64,000 bases of DNA, from assembly GCA_016789955.1 (NCBI GenBank), contig JAEUPB010000030.1, positions 21,392 to 85,391 of the forward strand, given 5' to 3'. Numbering within the stretch: position 1 is the stretch's first letter; every line of letters starts with the position of its first letter. The notes beneath the pieces are model-generated. The model was given only the letters and a program-made list of their open reading frames with translations, searched no databases and was not told the DNA's origin. This DNA is from Rubrivivax sp. Lineage in GTDB: Bacteria > Pseudomonadota > Gammaproteobacteria > Burkholderiales > Burkholderiaceae_C. Positions 26,222 through 35,282 of the stretch are shown here, piece after piece. The position numbers and the translations under genes are program-made.

Positions 26222-26758
26222 ATGATCCCTGCCCGCTGGCGATGGCCGCTCGTCGCCGCGGGGCTCGCGGCGTGGGCGCTGGGCCTGCACTGGGCGATGC
26301 TGCAGGCCTCCTCCACCGCGTGGGTGCAGCGGCTGTGCGTGGCGCAGCACGCCGGCATCCACGCCCTGCTCGCATGGGTCTTCGGCAGCACGCTGCGGCC
26401 GGGCCGCACGGCCCTGGTGACGCAGCTCGCCGACCGCGTGCACCGCACCGTGACACCGGCGATGCGCGGCTACACGCGCCGGCTCACCGCGGCGTGGTGC
26501 GGCTACTTCGTGGCGATGGCGGCGCTGTCGCTGGCGCTGTACGCGGGGGCCCCGTGGGCCTGGTGGTCGCTGTTCGGCAACGTGCTGACGCCGCTGTCGC
26601 TGGTGCTGTTCTTCGCCGGGGAGCATGCGCTGCGCTACCGCTGGCACCCCGAGTTCGAGCGGGCCTCGATCGCGCAGGCGCTGGCGGCGTGGCGCAGCGC
26701 GTCCTCGCGCCGGGGCAAGGCGGCGGGCGACGTGAGCGCGGAGACGCCCGGACCATGA
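26222..26758 (+). CDS. Membrane protein of aryl-polyene-type clusters (COG4648-like)
   Basis: 178 residues with an N-terminal hydrophobic helix (LVAAGLAAWALGLHWAML), a central charged part (VTQLADRVHRTVTPAMRGYTRRL) and two further helices (YFVAMAALSLALYAGAPWAW, LFGNVLTPLSLVLFFAGEHA). It ends in a cytoplasmic tail with HPEFERASI. The composition and position, between ACP and AMP-ligase, match a small membrane protein regularly found in such clusters (COG4648). Its role is not established. Its stop overlaps the ligase start (ATGA). Confidence 0.75.
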   Translation: MIPARWRWPLVAAGLAAWALGLHWAMLQASSTAWVQRLCVAQHAGIHALLAWVFGSTLRPGRTALVTQLADRVHRTVTPAMRGYTRRLTAAWCGYFVAMAALSLALYAGAPWAWWSLFGNVLTPLSLVLFFAGEHALRYRWHPEFERASIAQALAAWRSASSRRGKAAGDVSAETPGP

Positions 26759-28113
26759 CGACGATCCCGCTGCTCGGGCCTTTGCCGCTGGCGCGCACGG
26801 TCGCCTGGCACGGCGGCCGGCCGATCAGTGCGGGCTCCCTCCAGGCTGACGCACAGGCGCTGGCCGCACGGCTGCCCGAGGGCCAGCCGGTGAACCTGTG
26901 CCAGGACCGCTACGCCTTCGCCGTGGGCCTGATGGCGGCGCTGCTGCGCGGGCAGGCCTGCCTGATGCCGCCGAATGCGCTGCCCGACACGCTGGAGCGG
27001 CTGCGGAGGCCCGACCGCGACACCTGCGCGCTGGTCGATCGCGAGGGCTGCGACGCCGGCACGCTGCCGCGGCTGGTGGTGGCACACGACCCCACGCTCG
27101 CCCCGGCCCTGCAGCAGCCCTCGATCGACGCCGACGCCGAGGCGCTGTTCCTGATGACCTCGGGCTCCACCGGCGACCCGCAACCGCACGCCAAACGATG
27201 GGGGCCGCTGCAGGTCAACATCGCCGGCGAGGCCGAGCGGATCGCGGCCCTGATGGGCTGGCCGTCGCTGCAGGGGCTGGCCCTCGTGGCCACCGTGCCG
27301 CCGCAGCACAGCTACGGCCTCGAGTCGTCGGTGCTGCTGGCACTGCTGGGCGGCGCGGCCTTCGACACCGGGCGGCCGTTCTTCCCCGCCGACATCGCCG
27401 ACGCGCTGGCGCGGCTGCCGCGGCCGCGCGCGCTGGTCACCACGCCGTTCCACCTGAAGACGCTGCTGCAGGCCGGCGTGCCCCTGCCACCCACCGACCT
27501 GGTGCTGTCGGCCACCGCGCCGCTGTCGCCGCAGCTCGCCGCGGCGGCCGAAGCCGCGCTGCAAGGCGCATTGATCGAGATCTACGGCTGCACCGAAGCC
27601 GGCCAGGTGGCCGCGCGGCGCACCACCGCCGGCGACCGCTGGACGACGCTGGGGGCTCTGAGGCTGCAGCCGATCGCCGGCGATGCCGACGGCCGCTGCA
27701 CGGTGCACGGCGGCCACGTGCTCGAACCGACGGTGCTGGCCGACGTGCTCGAGCTCGACGACGCGCAGCACTTCCGGCTGCTGGGCCGCGCCAACGACCT
27801 GATCCACGTGGCCGGCAAGCGCAGCTCGCTGGCGCACCTGAACTACCACCTGAACCGCATCCCCGGCGTCGACGACGGGGCCTTCTGGCTGCCCGGCGCC
27901 GACGGTGAACAGGTGGCGCGGCTGGTGGCCTTCGTCGTGGCGCCCACGCTGGGCGCGGCGCAGGTGATCGACGCGCTGCGGCCGCTGGTCGAAGCCCCGT
28001 TCCTGCCGCGGCGCGTGGTGCACGTCGACGCGCTGCCGCGCGAGGCCACCGGCAAGCTCACCACGCGGGCGCTGGAGACCTTTGCGCGCGGGCGGTTGGA
28101 GCCCCGCACATGA
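26755..28113 (+). CDS. AMP-dependent acyl/aryl-ACP ligase (ANL superfamily)
   Basis: 452 residues. The P-loop-like motif is LFLMTSGSTGDPQPHAKRW. The adenylate-binding block is EIYGCTEAGQVAARR. The hinge region LLGRANDLIHVAGKRSSL and catalytic lysine region EATGKLTTRAL are both present. It is shorter than typical acyl-CoA ligases (about 500-550), as in the ligases of aryl-polyene clusters that load the aryl starter on the ACP. That starter role (4-hydroxybenzoate or similar) is inferred from context. It is translationally coupled to both neighbours by 4-bp overlaps. Confidence 0.9.
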   Translation: MTTIPLLGPLPLARTVAWHGGRPISAGSLQADAQALAARLPEGQPVNLCQDRYAFAVGLMAALLRGQACLMPPNALPDTLERLRRPDRDTCALVDREGCDAGTLPRLVVAHDPTLAPALQQPSIDADAEALFLMTSGSTGDPQPHAKRWGPLQVNIAGEAERIAALMGWPSLQGLALVATVPPQHSYGLESSVLLALLGGAAFDTGRPFFPADIADALARLPRPRALVTTPFHLKTLLQAGVPLPPTDLVLSATAPLSPQLAAAAEAALQGALIEIYGCTEAGQVAARRTTAGDRWTTLGALRLQPIAGDADGRCTVHGGHVLEPTVLADVLELDDAQHFRLLGRANDLIHVAGKRSSLAHLNYHLNRIPGVDDGAFWLPGADGEQVARLVAFVVAPTLGAAQVIDALRPLVEAPFLPRRVVHVDALPREATGKLTTRALETFARGRLEPRT

Positions 28114-28433
28114 ACCGAGGCGTGCGGGTGGATCTCGTGGTGCCCGCCGACCACCCGGCCTTCGCCGGCCACTTCCCCGGCGCGCCGGTGCTGCCCGGCG
28201 TGGTGCTGCTGGCCGAGGCGATCGAGGCGCTGCGGGCGCGGCCCGAACTGCAACCCGCGTCCGCGGATGCCGACGCGCTGCTGCAGGTGGACCACGTGAA
28301 GTGGCTCGCCCCGGTGGGCCCAGGCGACCGGCTCGTGCTCGAACTCGCGGTGCGCGACGGTGGCGTGGACTTCGACGTGACGCGCGGGACCACGGCCGTG
28401 GCCCGCGGGCGGCTCTCGTGGCAGCCCCGTTGA
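28110..28433 (+). CDS. Hotdog-fold 3-hydroxyacyl-ACP dehydratase (FabZ/ApeI-like)
   Basis: 107 residues, a single hotdog domain. The active-site stretch DHPAFAGHFPGAPVLPGVVL carries the family's catalytic His in HFPG-x-P-V-x-PG form. DHVKWLAPVGPGDRLVLEL forms the central strands. Short single-domain dehydratases of this kind act with a second partner in aryl-polyene systems; the second hotdog gene is at 36080. The start overlaps the ligase stop by 4 bases. Confidence 0.88.
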   Translation: MNRGVRVDLVVPADHPAFAGHFPGAPVLPGVVLLAEAIEALRARPELQPASADADALLQVDHVKWLAPVGPGDRLVLELAVRDGGVDFDVTRGTTAVARGRLSWQPR

Positions 28434-29350
28434 ACGACGAGGCGGGCCCCGCCGCCGACTGGAGCACGCAGCGCGAGCGTGGCAGCCTGAAGCTGCTGCG
28501 GCTGATGGCCTGGATCGCCGTGACGCTGGGCCGTGGCGCGGCACGCCTTGTGCTACACCCGATCGCGCTGTACTTCGTGCTGTTCGCCCCCGGCGTGCGG
28601 CGCCGTTCGCGGCGCTACCTCGGCCGCGCGCTGGGCCGGCCGGCCGGCTGGCGCGACGTCTACCGCCACGTGCACACCTTCGCCGCGACGGTGCTCGACC
28701 GCGTCTACTTCGCCCGCGGGCAGATGGAGCGCTTCGAGGTGCGCGTGGACGGCGTCGAGCTGATGGAGCAGGCCACCGCGCGCGGCGACGGCGCGGTGCT
28801 GCTGGGCGCGCACCTGGGCAGCTTCGAGGCGCTGCACGCGGTGGGCGCCAGCCGCCCGGGGCTGCGCGTGGCGATGGTGATGTACCCCGACAATGCCACG
28901 ATGATCCAGGGCGTGCTGCACGCCATCGCGCCCGAGGCGCACCTGGACGTGATCCCGATCGGGCGCGGCGGCTCCACCCTCGTGATCCGCGACTGGCTCG
29001 ACCAGGGCGGCCTGGCCGGCATGCTGGGCGACCGCTACATGCCGCAGCACACGCGCCGCGACGGCGGCGTGGTGCAACTGCCCTTCCTCGGCACGCCGGC
29101 ACCGTTCACCGACGGGCCGCTGCGCGTGGCCATGCTGCTGCGCCGCCAGGTGATCTTCATGGCCGGCCTGTACCTCGGCGGGCGCCGCTACCACGTGCGC
29201 TTCGAACCGCTGGCAGACTTCCGCACCGGGCGCAGCGAAGCGGCACTGCAGCAGGCGCTGCAGGCCTATGCGGCACGGCTCGAGGCGCTGTGCCGAGAGG
29301 CCCCGTACAACTGGTTCAACTTCCATGACTTCTGGCTCGAAGATGCGTGA
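28418..29350 (+). CDS. LpxL/HtrB-like lipid acyltransferase
   Basis: 310 residues from GTG 28418; a TTG at 28430 that overlaps the previous stop (TTGA) is an alternative. A hydrophobic anchor (ARLVLHPIALYFVLFAP) is followed by the acyltransferase domain with the H-x4-E type motif LLGAHLGSFEALHAVG, then VIPIGRGGSTLVIRDWLDQGG, MLGDRYM and YNWFNFHDFW at the C-terminus. The family moves acyl groups from ACP to lipid A-like acceptors at the inner membrane; here it could attach the polyene to a lipid. In enterobacterial clusters a glycosyltransferase-acyltransferase fusion sits at this place; here the glycosyltransferase is a separate gene at 49971. Confidence 0.88.
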   Translation: MAAPLNDEAGPAADWSTQRERGSLKLLRLMAWIAVTLGRGAARLVLHPIALYFVLFAPGVRRRSRRYLGRALGRPAGWRDVYRHVHTFAATVLDRVYFARGQMERFEVRVDGVELMEQATARGDGAVLLGAHLGSFEALHAVGASRPGLRVAMVMYPDNATMIQGVLHAIAPEAHLDVIPIGRGGSTLVIRDWLDQGGLAGMLGDRYMPQHTRRDGGVVQLPFLGTPAPFTDGPLRVAMLLRRQVIFMAGLYLGGRRYHVRFEPLADFRTGRSEAALQQALQAYAARLEALCREAPYNWFNFHDFWLEDA

Positions 29351-29945
29351 GCACCGCCGCGGCGCCCATGCCCGCGCGCTGCTGCTCGTCGCGGCGCTGC
29401 TGGGCACGGCTGTTCCGGCGCTGGCGCTCGACCTGACGGAGCTGATGAAGCTGCTCGCGCAGCGCGGCAGCGGGGAGGCGCGCTACACCGAGCAGCGCTG
29501 GGTGGCGGGGCTCGAGCAGCCTCTGCGATCGACCGGCACGCTGTCGTTCCAGGCGCCCGACCGGCTGGCGCGCAGCACCGAGCAGCCGCGCGCCGAGACC
29601 TTCGTCGTCGAGGGCAACCGCGTGACGATGGAACGCGGCGGCCGCAAGCGCCAGATGATGCTGGACACCGTGCCCGAGCTGGCGGCGTTTGTCGCCGCGC
29701 TGCGCGGCACGCTGACCGGCGACACGGCGTCGCTGCAGCAGTACTTCGAAGCCACCGTCGCCGGCACGGCCGCGCGCTGGTCGATCACCCTGAGGCCGCT
29801 GGAGCCGCAGCTCGCGCAGGTGCTGCGCCAGGTCAAGCTCGACGGCCAGCGCAACGAACTGCGTCAGCTCGAACTGCAACTCGCCGACGGCGACCGCTCG
29901 CGGATGGTGATCGAGCCGCTCACGGCGCCCGCGAAGGCGCCGTGA
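29343..29945 (+). CDS. LolA-like outer-membrane lipoprotein carrier protein
   Basis: 200 residues from ATG 29343 (MREHRRGAHARALLLVAALLGTAVPALAL, a signal peptide), so periplasmic. The mature part resembles LolA-type carriers: LLAQRGSGEARYTEQRWVAGLEQPLRSTGTLSFQAPDRLAR, where the E-Q-R-W-V block is typical of polyene-cluster members. It probably carries the hydrophobic lipid product across the periplasm after export by the adjacent MMPL protein. The start lies within the end of the acyltransferase gene, and the stop overlaps the exporter GTG. Confidence 0.88.
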   Translation: MREHRRGAHARALLLVAALLGTAVPALALDLTELMKLLAQRGSGEARYTEQRWVAGLEQPLRSTGTLSFQAPDRLARSTEQPRAETFVVEGNRVTMERGGRKRQMMLDTVPELAAFVAALRGTLTGDTASLQQYFEATVAGTAARWSITLRPLEPQLAQVLRQVKLDGQRNELRQLELQLADGDRSRMVIEPLTAPAKAP

Positions 29946-32308
29946 GCGCAACGCGCCGCGCCTTGGTGCTGCTGGTCTGGCTGGCGGCGCTGGCGGGTGC
30001 GCTCTCCGTCGCGATGCGGGCCTCCTACACCGCCGACCTGTCGGCCTTCCTGCCGGCCGCGCCCGATGCGCAGCAGCGCGCGCTGATCCAGCAGCTGCAG
30101 TCGGGCGCGGCGTCGCGCACGCTGCTGGTGGCCATCGAGGGCGGCAGCGCAGCGGCGCGTGCGCAGGCTTCCATCGCGCTGGCCTCGTCGCTGCGCGCCG
30201 GACCTCTCTTCGAACAGGTGGCCAACGGCGACGATGCCGGCAACGCGGCGATGGCCGAGTGGGTGTTCGGCCACCGCTACCTGCTGAGCCCCGCGGTCAC
30301 GCCGCAGCGCTACACCGAGGCCGGGCTGCGCGAGGCCCTCGACGACACGCTGTCCCTGCTGGGCACGCCGGCCGGCGCGCGGATCAAGCCGCTGCTGGCA
30401 CGCGACCCCACCGGGGAGGCGATGCGCATCGCCGAGGCCGCGCTCGGCGACCTGGCCGACGGCGGCCCGCGCCGCAGCGGCGGCGTGTGGACGAGCCGCG
30501 ACGGCGCGCGCGCCCTGCTGGTGGCGCTGGTGCGCGCCGACGGCGCCGACCTCGATGCGCAGCAGGCCGCCATCGCCGCCGTGCAGCGCGCCCATGACGC
30601 GCAGCCCGGCCGCCCGCGCGAGCTTCAACTGCACATCGGCGGCGCCCCCACCTACGCGGTGGCCAGTCGCGCGCGGATCGAGGCCGAGGTGCGCTGGCTG
30701 TCGATCACCGGCACGGTGCTGATGGGCGTGCTGCTGGTGCTGGCCTTCGGCTCGCTGCCGGCGCTGGCCGTGGCCGCGCTGCCGGTGGCCAGTGGCGTGC
30801 TGGCGGGCATCGCCGCGGTGGCGCTCGGCTTCGGCGCCGTGCACGGCCTGACGCTGGGCTTCGGCACCACGCTGATCGGCGAAGGCGTGGACTACGCGAT
30901 CTACTACCTGATCCAGGCGCGCAGCGGCGGCTGGCGGGCGTGGCTGCGCAGCGGCTGGCCGACGGTGCGGCTCGGGCTGCTGACCTCGCTGTGCGGCTTC
31001 GCGGCGCTGGTGTTCTCGGGCTTCCCGGGGCTGGCGCAGCTCGGGTTGTTCTCGCTCGCCGGGCTGCTGGGCGCGGCGGCCACCACGCGCTGGGTGCTGC
31101 CGGTGCTGCGGCCCGAGGGCGCCGCCGGCTCGGGGCTGCGGCCACAGCTCGCCGCAGCCGCGCTGGTGCTGTTGCGGGCGATGCCGCGCTGGCGCGTGCC
31201 GCTGACGGCGCTGGGCCTCGGCGCGGTGGCGTTGATCGGCGCCCATCGGCAAGGGCTGTGGGGCGCGGAGCTGGCGTCGCTGAGCCCCGTTCGGCCCGAG
31301 CTGCTGGCCCGCGACGCGGCGTTCCGGCAGGACCTCGGCCGCGGCGACGCCCTGACGCTGGTGGTGGTGCCGGCGGCCGACGACGAGGCGGCACTCGCGG
31401 CGGCCGAGGCCCTCGGCGCGCGCATGGATCGGCTGGTTGCCGACGGCCGCATCGCCGGCTACGACAGCCCGGCGCGGCTGCTGCCCAGCCGGGCGACGCA
31501 GCGCGCGCGGCTGGACGCCCTGCCCGACGCCGGGACGCTGCAGGCGGCGCTGGCGCGCGCCACGGCCGGCGGCCCGCTGCCAGCGGCGCGCCTGCAGGCC
31601 TTCGTCGACGACGTGCAGGCGGCGCGCCGCATGGCGCCGCTCGCGCCGGCCGAGCTGCGCACGTCGCCGCTGGGGCCGCTGCTGGCGGGGCTGCTCGTGG
31701 CGTCGCCCGAGGGTGGCGTATCGGCCCTGCTGCCGGTGCACGCGTCGCCGGGTGGTGTCGTCGATGCGCAGGCGATCCGCGCCGCCCTCGACGGCGTGCC
31801 GGGTGCGCGCTGGGTGGAGGTGGGGCCGGAGCTGTCGCGGCTGTACCGGCACTACCTGCGCGAGGCGCAGCTGCAGGCCGCGCTGGGCGCCGCGGCGGTG
31901 CTCGTGCTGCTGGCGCTGGCCTTGCGATCGGCGCGGCGGCTGGCGGCTGCGGCGCTGCCGCTGCTGGGCGCGGTGGCGATCACCGCGGCCGCGTTCGCCG
32001 CGCTGGGCGTGCCGCTGTCGATCCTGCACCTGGTCGGGCTGCTGCTGGTGGTGGCGGTGGGGTCGAACTACGTGTTGTTCTTCGACGGCCTGCACCGCGG
32101 CGAGGCGCCCGACGCCGACACGCTGGCCTCGCTGCTGCTGGCCAACGTGACGACGGTGCTGTCGTTCGGGCTGCTGGCGGCCTCGTCGATCCCGGCGCTG
32201 TCGTCGATCGGCCGCGTGGTGGCCCCCGGCGCACTGCTGGCATTGCTGATCGGCGCGGCCTGGGTGCCGCCGCTGGCGCGCCAGGCGACAAGCCCGCGCG
32301 GAGGCTGA
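29942..32308 (+). CDS. MMPL/RND-type exporter
   Basis: 788 residues from a GTG start overlapping the LolA-like stop (GTGA). The layout is two repeats, each with one N-terminal TM helix, a large periplasmic loop, and five TM helices. First bundle: VLMGVLLVLAFGSLPALAVAALPVASGV and LGFGTTLIGEGVDYAIYYLIQARSG. Second bundle: ALGAAAVLVLLALALRSARRL and LLLVVAVGSNYVLFFDGL. The paired G-x-x-x-D-Y and G-S-N-Y motifs lie in TM4/TM10, where proton-relay residues sit in this family. It is expected to extract the pigment lipid from the inner membrane. Confidence 0.92.
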   Translation: MSATRRALVLLVWLAALAGALSVAMRASYTADLSAFLPAAPDAQQRALIQQLQSGAASRTLLVAIEGGSAAARAQASIALASSLRAGPLFEQVANGDDAGNAAMAEWVFGHRYLLSPAVTPQRYTEAGLREALDDTLSLLGTPAGARIKPLLARDPTGEAMRIAEAALGDLADGGPRRSGGVWTSRDGARALLVALVRADGADLDAQQAAIAAVQRAHDAQPGRPRELQLHIGGAPTYAVASRARIEAEVRWLSITGTVLMGVLLVLAFGSLPALAVAALPVASGVLAGIAAVALGFGAVHGLTLGFGTTLIGEGVDYAIYYLIQARSGGWRAWLRSGWPTVRLGLLTSLCGFAALVFSGFPGLAQLGLFSLAGLLGAAATTRWVLPVLRPEGAAGSGLRPQLAAAALVLLRAMPRWRVPLTALGLGAVALIGAHRQGLWGAELASLSPVRPELLARDAAFRQDLGRGDALTLVVVPAADDEAALAAAEALGARMDRLVADGRIAGYDSPARLLPSRATQRARLDALPDAGTLQAALARATAGGPLPAARLQAFVDDVQAARRMAPLAPAELRTSPLGPLLAGLLVASPEGGVSALLPVHASPGGVVDAQAIRAALDGVPGARWVEVGPELSRLYRHYLREAQLQAALGAAAVLVLLALALRSARRLAAAALPLLGAVAITAAAFAALGVPLSILHLVGLLLVVAVGSNYVLFFDGLHRGEAPDADTLASLLLANVTTVLSFGLLAASSIPALSSIGRVVAPGALLALLIGAAWVPPLARQATSPRGG

Positions 32309-32367
32309 GGCGCCGCCGGCCGCGTGGCAGGGTGCATGGGAGAATCGCCCGCAGTTCCAGCCTGCGC

Positions 32368-33234
32368 ATGCGCCCGTCGACCGTCCCTGCCACCGCCGCA
32401 CCGCAACCCCGACGCTGGCCCGCCCCTCCGTTCATCACCGCCAGCGTGGCGCTGCATGCCGCGGCCGGCGGAACCGCGCTGGCCGTGCCGGGCGCGTGGC
32501 CGTGGGCACTGGCGGCCGTCGCCGCCAACCAGGCCGCCATCACCGCCGCGGGGCTGCTGCCGCGGGCCGCGCTGCTCGGGCCCAACGTCACGCGCTTGCC
32601 GGCCGCCGCCGCCCGCGGCGCGCTCGCACTGACGATCGACGACGGGCCGGATCCCGAGGTCACGCCGCGCGTGCTCGAGGCGCTGGCCGCGCTGGACGTG
32701 CGCGCCACCTTCTTCTGCGTGGCCGAACGTGCCGCGACGCACCCGCGCCTCGTGCGCGAGATCGTGGCGTTGGGCCACTCGGTGCAGAACCACAGCCACG
32801 GCCACCGCCACCACTTCGCCTTGCTCGGCCCGCAAGGCATGCGCGACGAGGTGGCGCGGGCGCAGGGCGTGCTCGGTGACCTGACCGGCACCGCACCGCA
32901 CGCCTTCCGCGCCCCGGCCGGCCTGCGCAATCCCTTCCTCGACCCCGCGCTGCACGCGCTCGGGCTGCACCTGGTGAGCTGGACGCGCCGCGGCTACGAC
33001 ACCCGCGAGGCCGATCCGGCGAAGGTGCTGGCGCGTCTGGCGCGTGGCCTGGCCGCCGGCGACATCCTGCTGCTGCACGACGGCCATGCCCGCCGCACCG
33101 CGCGCGGCATGCCCGTGCTGCTGGAGGTGTTGCCGCCGCTGGTGCAGCAGGCGCGCGCCGCCGGGCTGCGTTTCGAGACGCTGCGCGAGGCGCTGCCGCC
33201 GCGGGACACGTCGGCAGGAGCCATGGCGCGATGA
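32368..33234 (+). CDS. Polysaccharide deacetylase family protein (NodB homology, CE4)
   Basis: 288 residues. A hydrophobic N-terminal part (FITASVALHAAAGGTALAV...WALAAVAANQAAITAAGLL) suggests two membrane helices. The NodB domain follows: ALTIDDGPDPEVTPRVLEAL (catalytic Asp and metal Asp), VQNHSHGHRHHFA (H-x-x-x-H metal site as HSHGH), FRAPAGLRNPF and ILLLHDGHARRT. All five CE4 motif regions are recognisable. In this operon it may deacylate the sugar or lipid part of the product; that is inference. It has a 59-base gap to the exporter, and its stop overlaps the next start. Confidence 0.9.
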   Translation: MRPSTVPATAAPQPRRWPAPPFITASVALHAAAGGTALAVPGAWPWALAAVAANQAAITAAGLLPRAALLGPNVTRLPAAAARGALALTIDDGPDPEVTPRVLEALAALDVRATFFCVAERAATHPRLVREIVALGHSVQNHSHGHRHHFALLGPQGMRDEVARAQGVLGDLTGTAPHAFRAPAGLRNPFLDPALHALGLHLVSWTRRGYDTREADPAKVLARLARGLAAGDILLLHDGHARRTARGMPVLLEVLPPLVQQARAAGLRFETLREALPPRDTSAGAMAR

Positions 33235-34004
33235 GGATGGGAGACCTGCCCACCGTGGCCCCCGATGCCGTCTGGCACGCGCTGTGGACGGCCGCCAGCG
33301 CGCCGTACCGCCGCTCGGGCCGCTTCGCCTGGCACTTCGCGCGCGGCAAGCTCACGCGTGACCCGGTTTTCCGTGCGCTGCTCGAGCGCGGCGACTTGGC
33401 CCGCGCCGCGCGCATCGTCGACATCGGCTGCGGACAGGCCCTGATCGCAAGCCTGCTGGCTTGCGCCGCGGAAGCCCGGCGCGCCGGCCGCTGGCCCGCC
33501 GAGTGGCCGGCCACGCCGCAGGCGCTGCAGTACACCGGCGTCGAACTGATGCCGCGCGACGCCGCGCGGGCGGAAGGTGCGCTGCGGTCGATCGCCTGGC
33601 CCGGCTCGACGCTGGCCGTGCAGTGCGCCGACATGCGCCAGGCCGCGCTGCCGGCCTGCGACGCGGTGGTCATCCTCGACGTGCTGCACTACGTCGACCA
33701 CGACGCCCAGGCCGCCGTGTTGCGCCGCGTGCACGGCGCGCTGCGGGCGGGCGGCCCCGGCGGCAAGCTGCTGCTGCGCATCGGCGACGCCGCGCAGCAG
33801 CGGGGCTTTCGCATCAGCCAGTGGGTGGACCGCACCGTCACCCGCATCCGCGGCCACCGCGTGGCGCCGACCTGGGGTCGCACGCTGGAGGCGTGGATCG
33901 CCCTGCTGCAGCAGACCGGATTCGCGGCGCGACCCGTGCCGATGAGCCAGGGCACGCCGTTCGCCAACGTGCTGCTGGTGGCCACCGCGGAGGGCACGCG
34001 ATGA
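33231..34004 (+). CDS. SAM-dependent methyltransferase (class I)
   Basis: 257 residues. The SAM-binding motif is ARIVDIGCGQALIASLLACAA, the acidic loop is YTGVELMPRDAARAE, and motif post-I is VVILDVLHYVDHDAQAAVLRRVHGALRAGGPGGKLLLRIGD. It resembles the methyltransferase found in aryl-polyene clusters and could O-methylate the aryl head group. A second methyltransferase of UbiE type lies in the other pigment operon (53641). It has 4-bp overlaps on both sides. Confidence 0.9.
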   Translation: MRMGDLPTVAPDAVWHALWTAASAPYRRSGRFAWHFARGKLTRDPVFRALLERGDLARAARIVDIGCGQALIASLLACAAEARRAGRWPAEWPATPQALQYTGVELMPRDAARAEGALRSIAWPGSTLAVQCADMRQAALPACDAVVILDVLHYVDHDAQAAVLRRVHGALRAGGPGGKLLLRIGDAAQQRGFRISQWVDRTVTRIRGHRVAPTWGRTLEAWIALLQQTGFAARPVPMSQGTPFANVLLVATAEGTR

Positions 34005-35212
34005 AGCTGCCGCCGCTGCCGGTGGCCGCGCACACGCTGGTCACCGCGCTGGGCGCCGGCCGCGACACCCACGCGGCCGCGCTGCGCGCCGGCCGCAGCG
34101 GGTTGACGCAGGCGCCGTTCGAGACCTGCACGCTGTCGACCTGGCTGGGCATCGTCGACGGCCTCGACACGGTGCGCATGCCCGCGGGCCTGGAGAGCTG
34201 GGACTGCCGCAACCACCGCCTGGCCGAGCGCGCGCTGCGCAGCGACGGCTTCGATGGCGCGGTGGCCGCTGCCGTGCGCCGCCATGGCGCCGACCGCATC
34301 GGCGTGCTGGTGGGCACTAGCACCTCGGGCATTCTGTCCACCGAGATCGCCTACCGCGAGCGCGACCCCGCCTCCGGCGCGCTGCCGGCGTGGCTGGACT
34401 ACCAGCGCGCGCAGGACACGGCCGCCGTGGCCGGCTACGTGCGCGCCGCGCTCGGGCTGGCCGGGCCCTCGTACGTGGTGTCGACAGCCTGCTCGTCCAG
34501 CGCCAAGGCGTACGCGTCGGCGGCGCGGCTGATCACACTGGGTGTCATCGACGCGGCCGTGGTCGGCGGCGTCGACTCGCTGTGCCTGACCACGCTGTAC
34601 GGCTTCAACTCGCTCGAGCTGCTGTCGCCCGCGCCCTGTCGGCCATGGGACGCGGCGCGCAACGGCCTCTCGCTGGGCGAAGGCGCGGCCTTCGCGCTGA
34701 TCGAGCGCGACGCGGCAGCCCCGATGGCGTGGCTGCTGGGCAGCGGCGAGAGCAGCGACGGCCACCACATGAGCAGCCCCCATCCCCAGGGCGCCGGCGC
34801 GGCGCTGGCGATGCGCGCGGCGCTGGCCGCCGCGGGCATCGCGGCCGGCGATGTCGACTACCTGAACCTGCACGGCACCGGCACGCCCAGCAACGACGCC
34901 GCCGAGGACCTGGCGGTCTGCGAGGTGTTCGGCACCGCGCTGCCCTGCAGTTCCACCAAGGGCGCCACCGGCCATGCGCTGGGCGCGGCGGGCGGCGTGG
35001 AGGCATCGATCGCGATGCTGGCGCTGGAGCACGGCTGCATGCCGGCCGGCCTGCACGTCACCGAGCCCGATCCCGCCCTGCACGCGGCCTACCTGCGCGA
35101 GCCGCGGGTGCGGCCGCTGCGCGTGGTGGCCAGCAACGCCTTCGGCTTCGGCGGCACCAACGTGTGCCTGCTGTTCGGCCATGCCGACCACACGCCGGGA
35201 GCGGGCCGGTGA
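34001..35212 (+). CDS. Beta-ketoacyl-ACP synthase (KAS II-like, ApeO type)
   Basis: 403 residues with a complete Cys-His-His active site: Cys164 in VVSTACSSSAKA, His291 in LNLHGTGTPSNDAAED and His325 in STKGATGHALGAAGG. The C-terminal motif NAFGFGGTNVCLLFG is also present. It elongates the chain by decarboxylative Claisen condensation of malonyl-ACP. It works next to a shorter KS-like protein without the active Cys (35283), so the two probably form a KS/chain-length-factor heterodimer. Confidence 0.94.
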   Translation: MKLPPLPVAAHTLVTALGAGRDTHAAALRAGRSGLTQAPFETCTLSTWLGIVDGLDTVRMPAGLESWDCRNHRLAERALRSDGFDGAVAAAVRRHGADRIGVLVGTSTSGILSTEIAYRERDPASGALPAWLDYQRAQDTAAVAGYVRAALGLAGPSYVVSTACSSSAKAYASAARLITLGVIDAAVVGGVDSLCLTTLYGFNSLELLSPAPCRPWDAARNGLSLGEGAAFALIERDAAAPMAWLLGSGESSDGHHMSSPHPQGAGAALAMRAALAAAGIAAGDVDYLNLHGTGTPSNDAAEDLAVCEVFGTALPCSSTKGATGHALGAAGGVEASIAMLALEHGCMPAGLHVTEPDPALHAAYLREPRVRPLRVVASNAFGFGGTNVCLLFGHADHTPGAGR

Positions 35213-35282
35213 GCGCCGCACGGCCGCTCCGAAGGCGCTCGCTCCCCCTCGGGGGGACGGGCCGCAGGCGCTTGGGGGCCCC
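35213..35282. repeat. GC-rich palindromic spacer inside the operon (REP-like)
   Basis: The only non-coding gap between the ketosynthase and chain-length-factor genes. It contains CTCCCCCTCGGGGGGA and a second G-run, GCGCTTGGGGGCCCC. Short C-run/G-run palindromes of this sort recur in Burkholderiales intergenic DNA. Here it interrupts an otherwise overlapping operon and could tune the downstream genes or act as an mRNA processing or stability element. Confidence 0.45.

Noticed and set aside
29864-32401. Very long open frame antisense to the MMPL exporter, and similar ones antisense to most large genes
   Set aside because: In DNA with this GC bias the antisense frames are open by default; their translations are Arg/His/Gln-rich with no domain, while the sense frames show family motifs.
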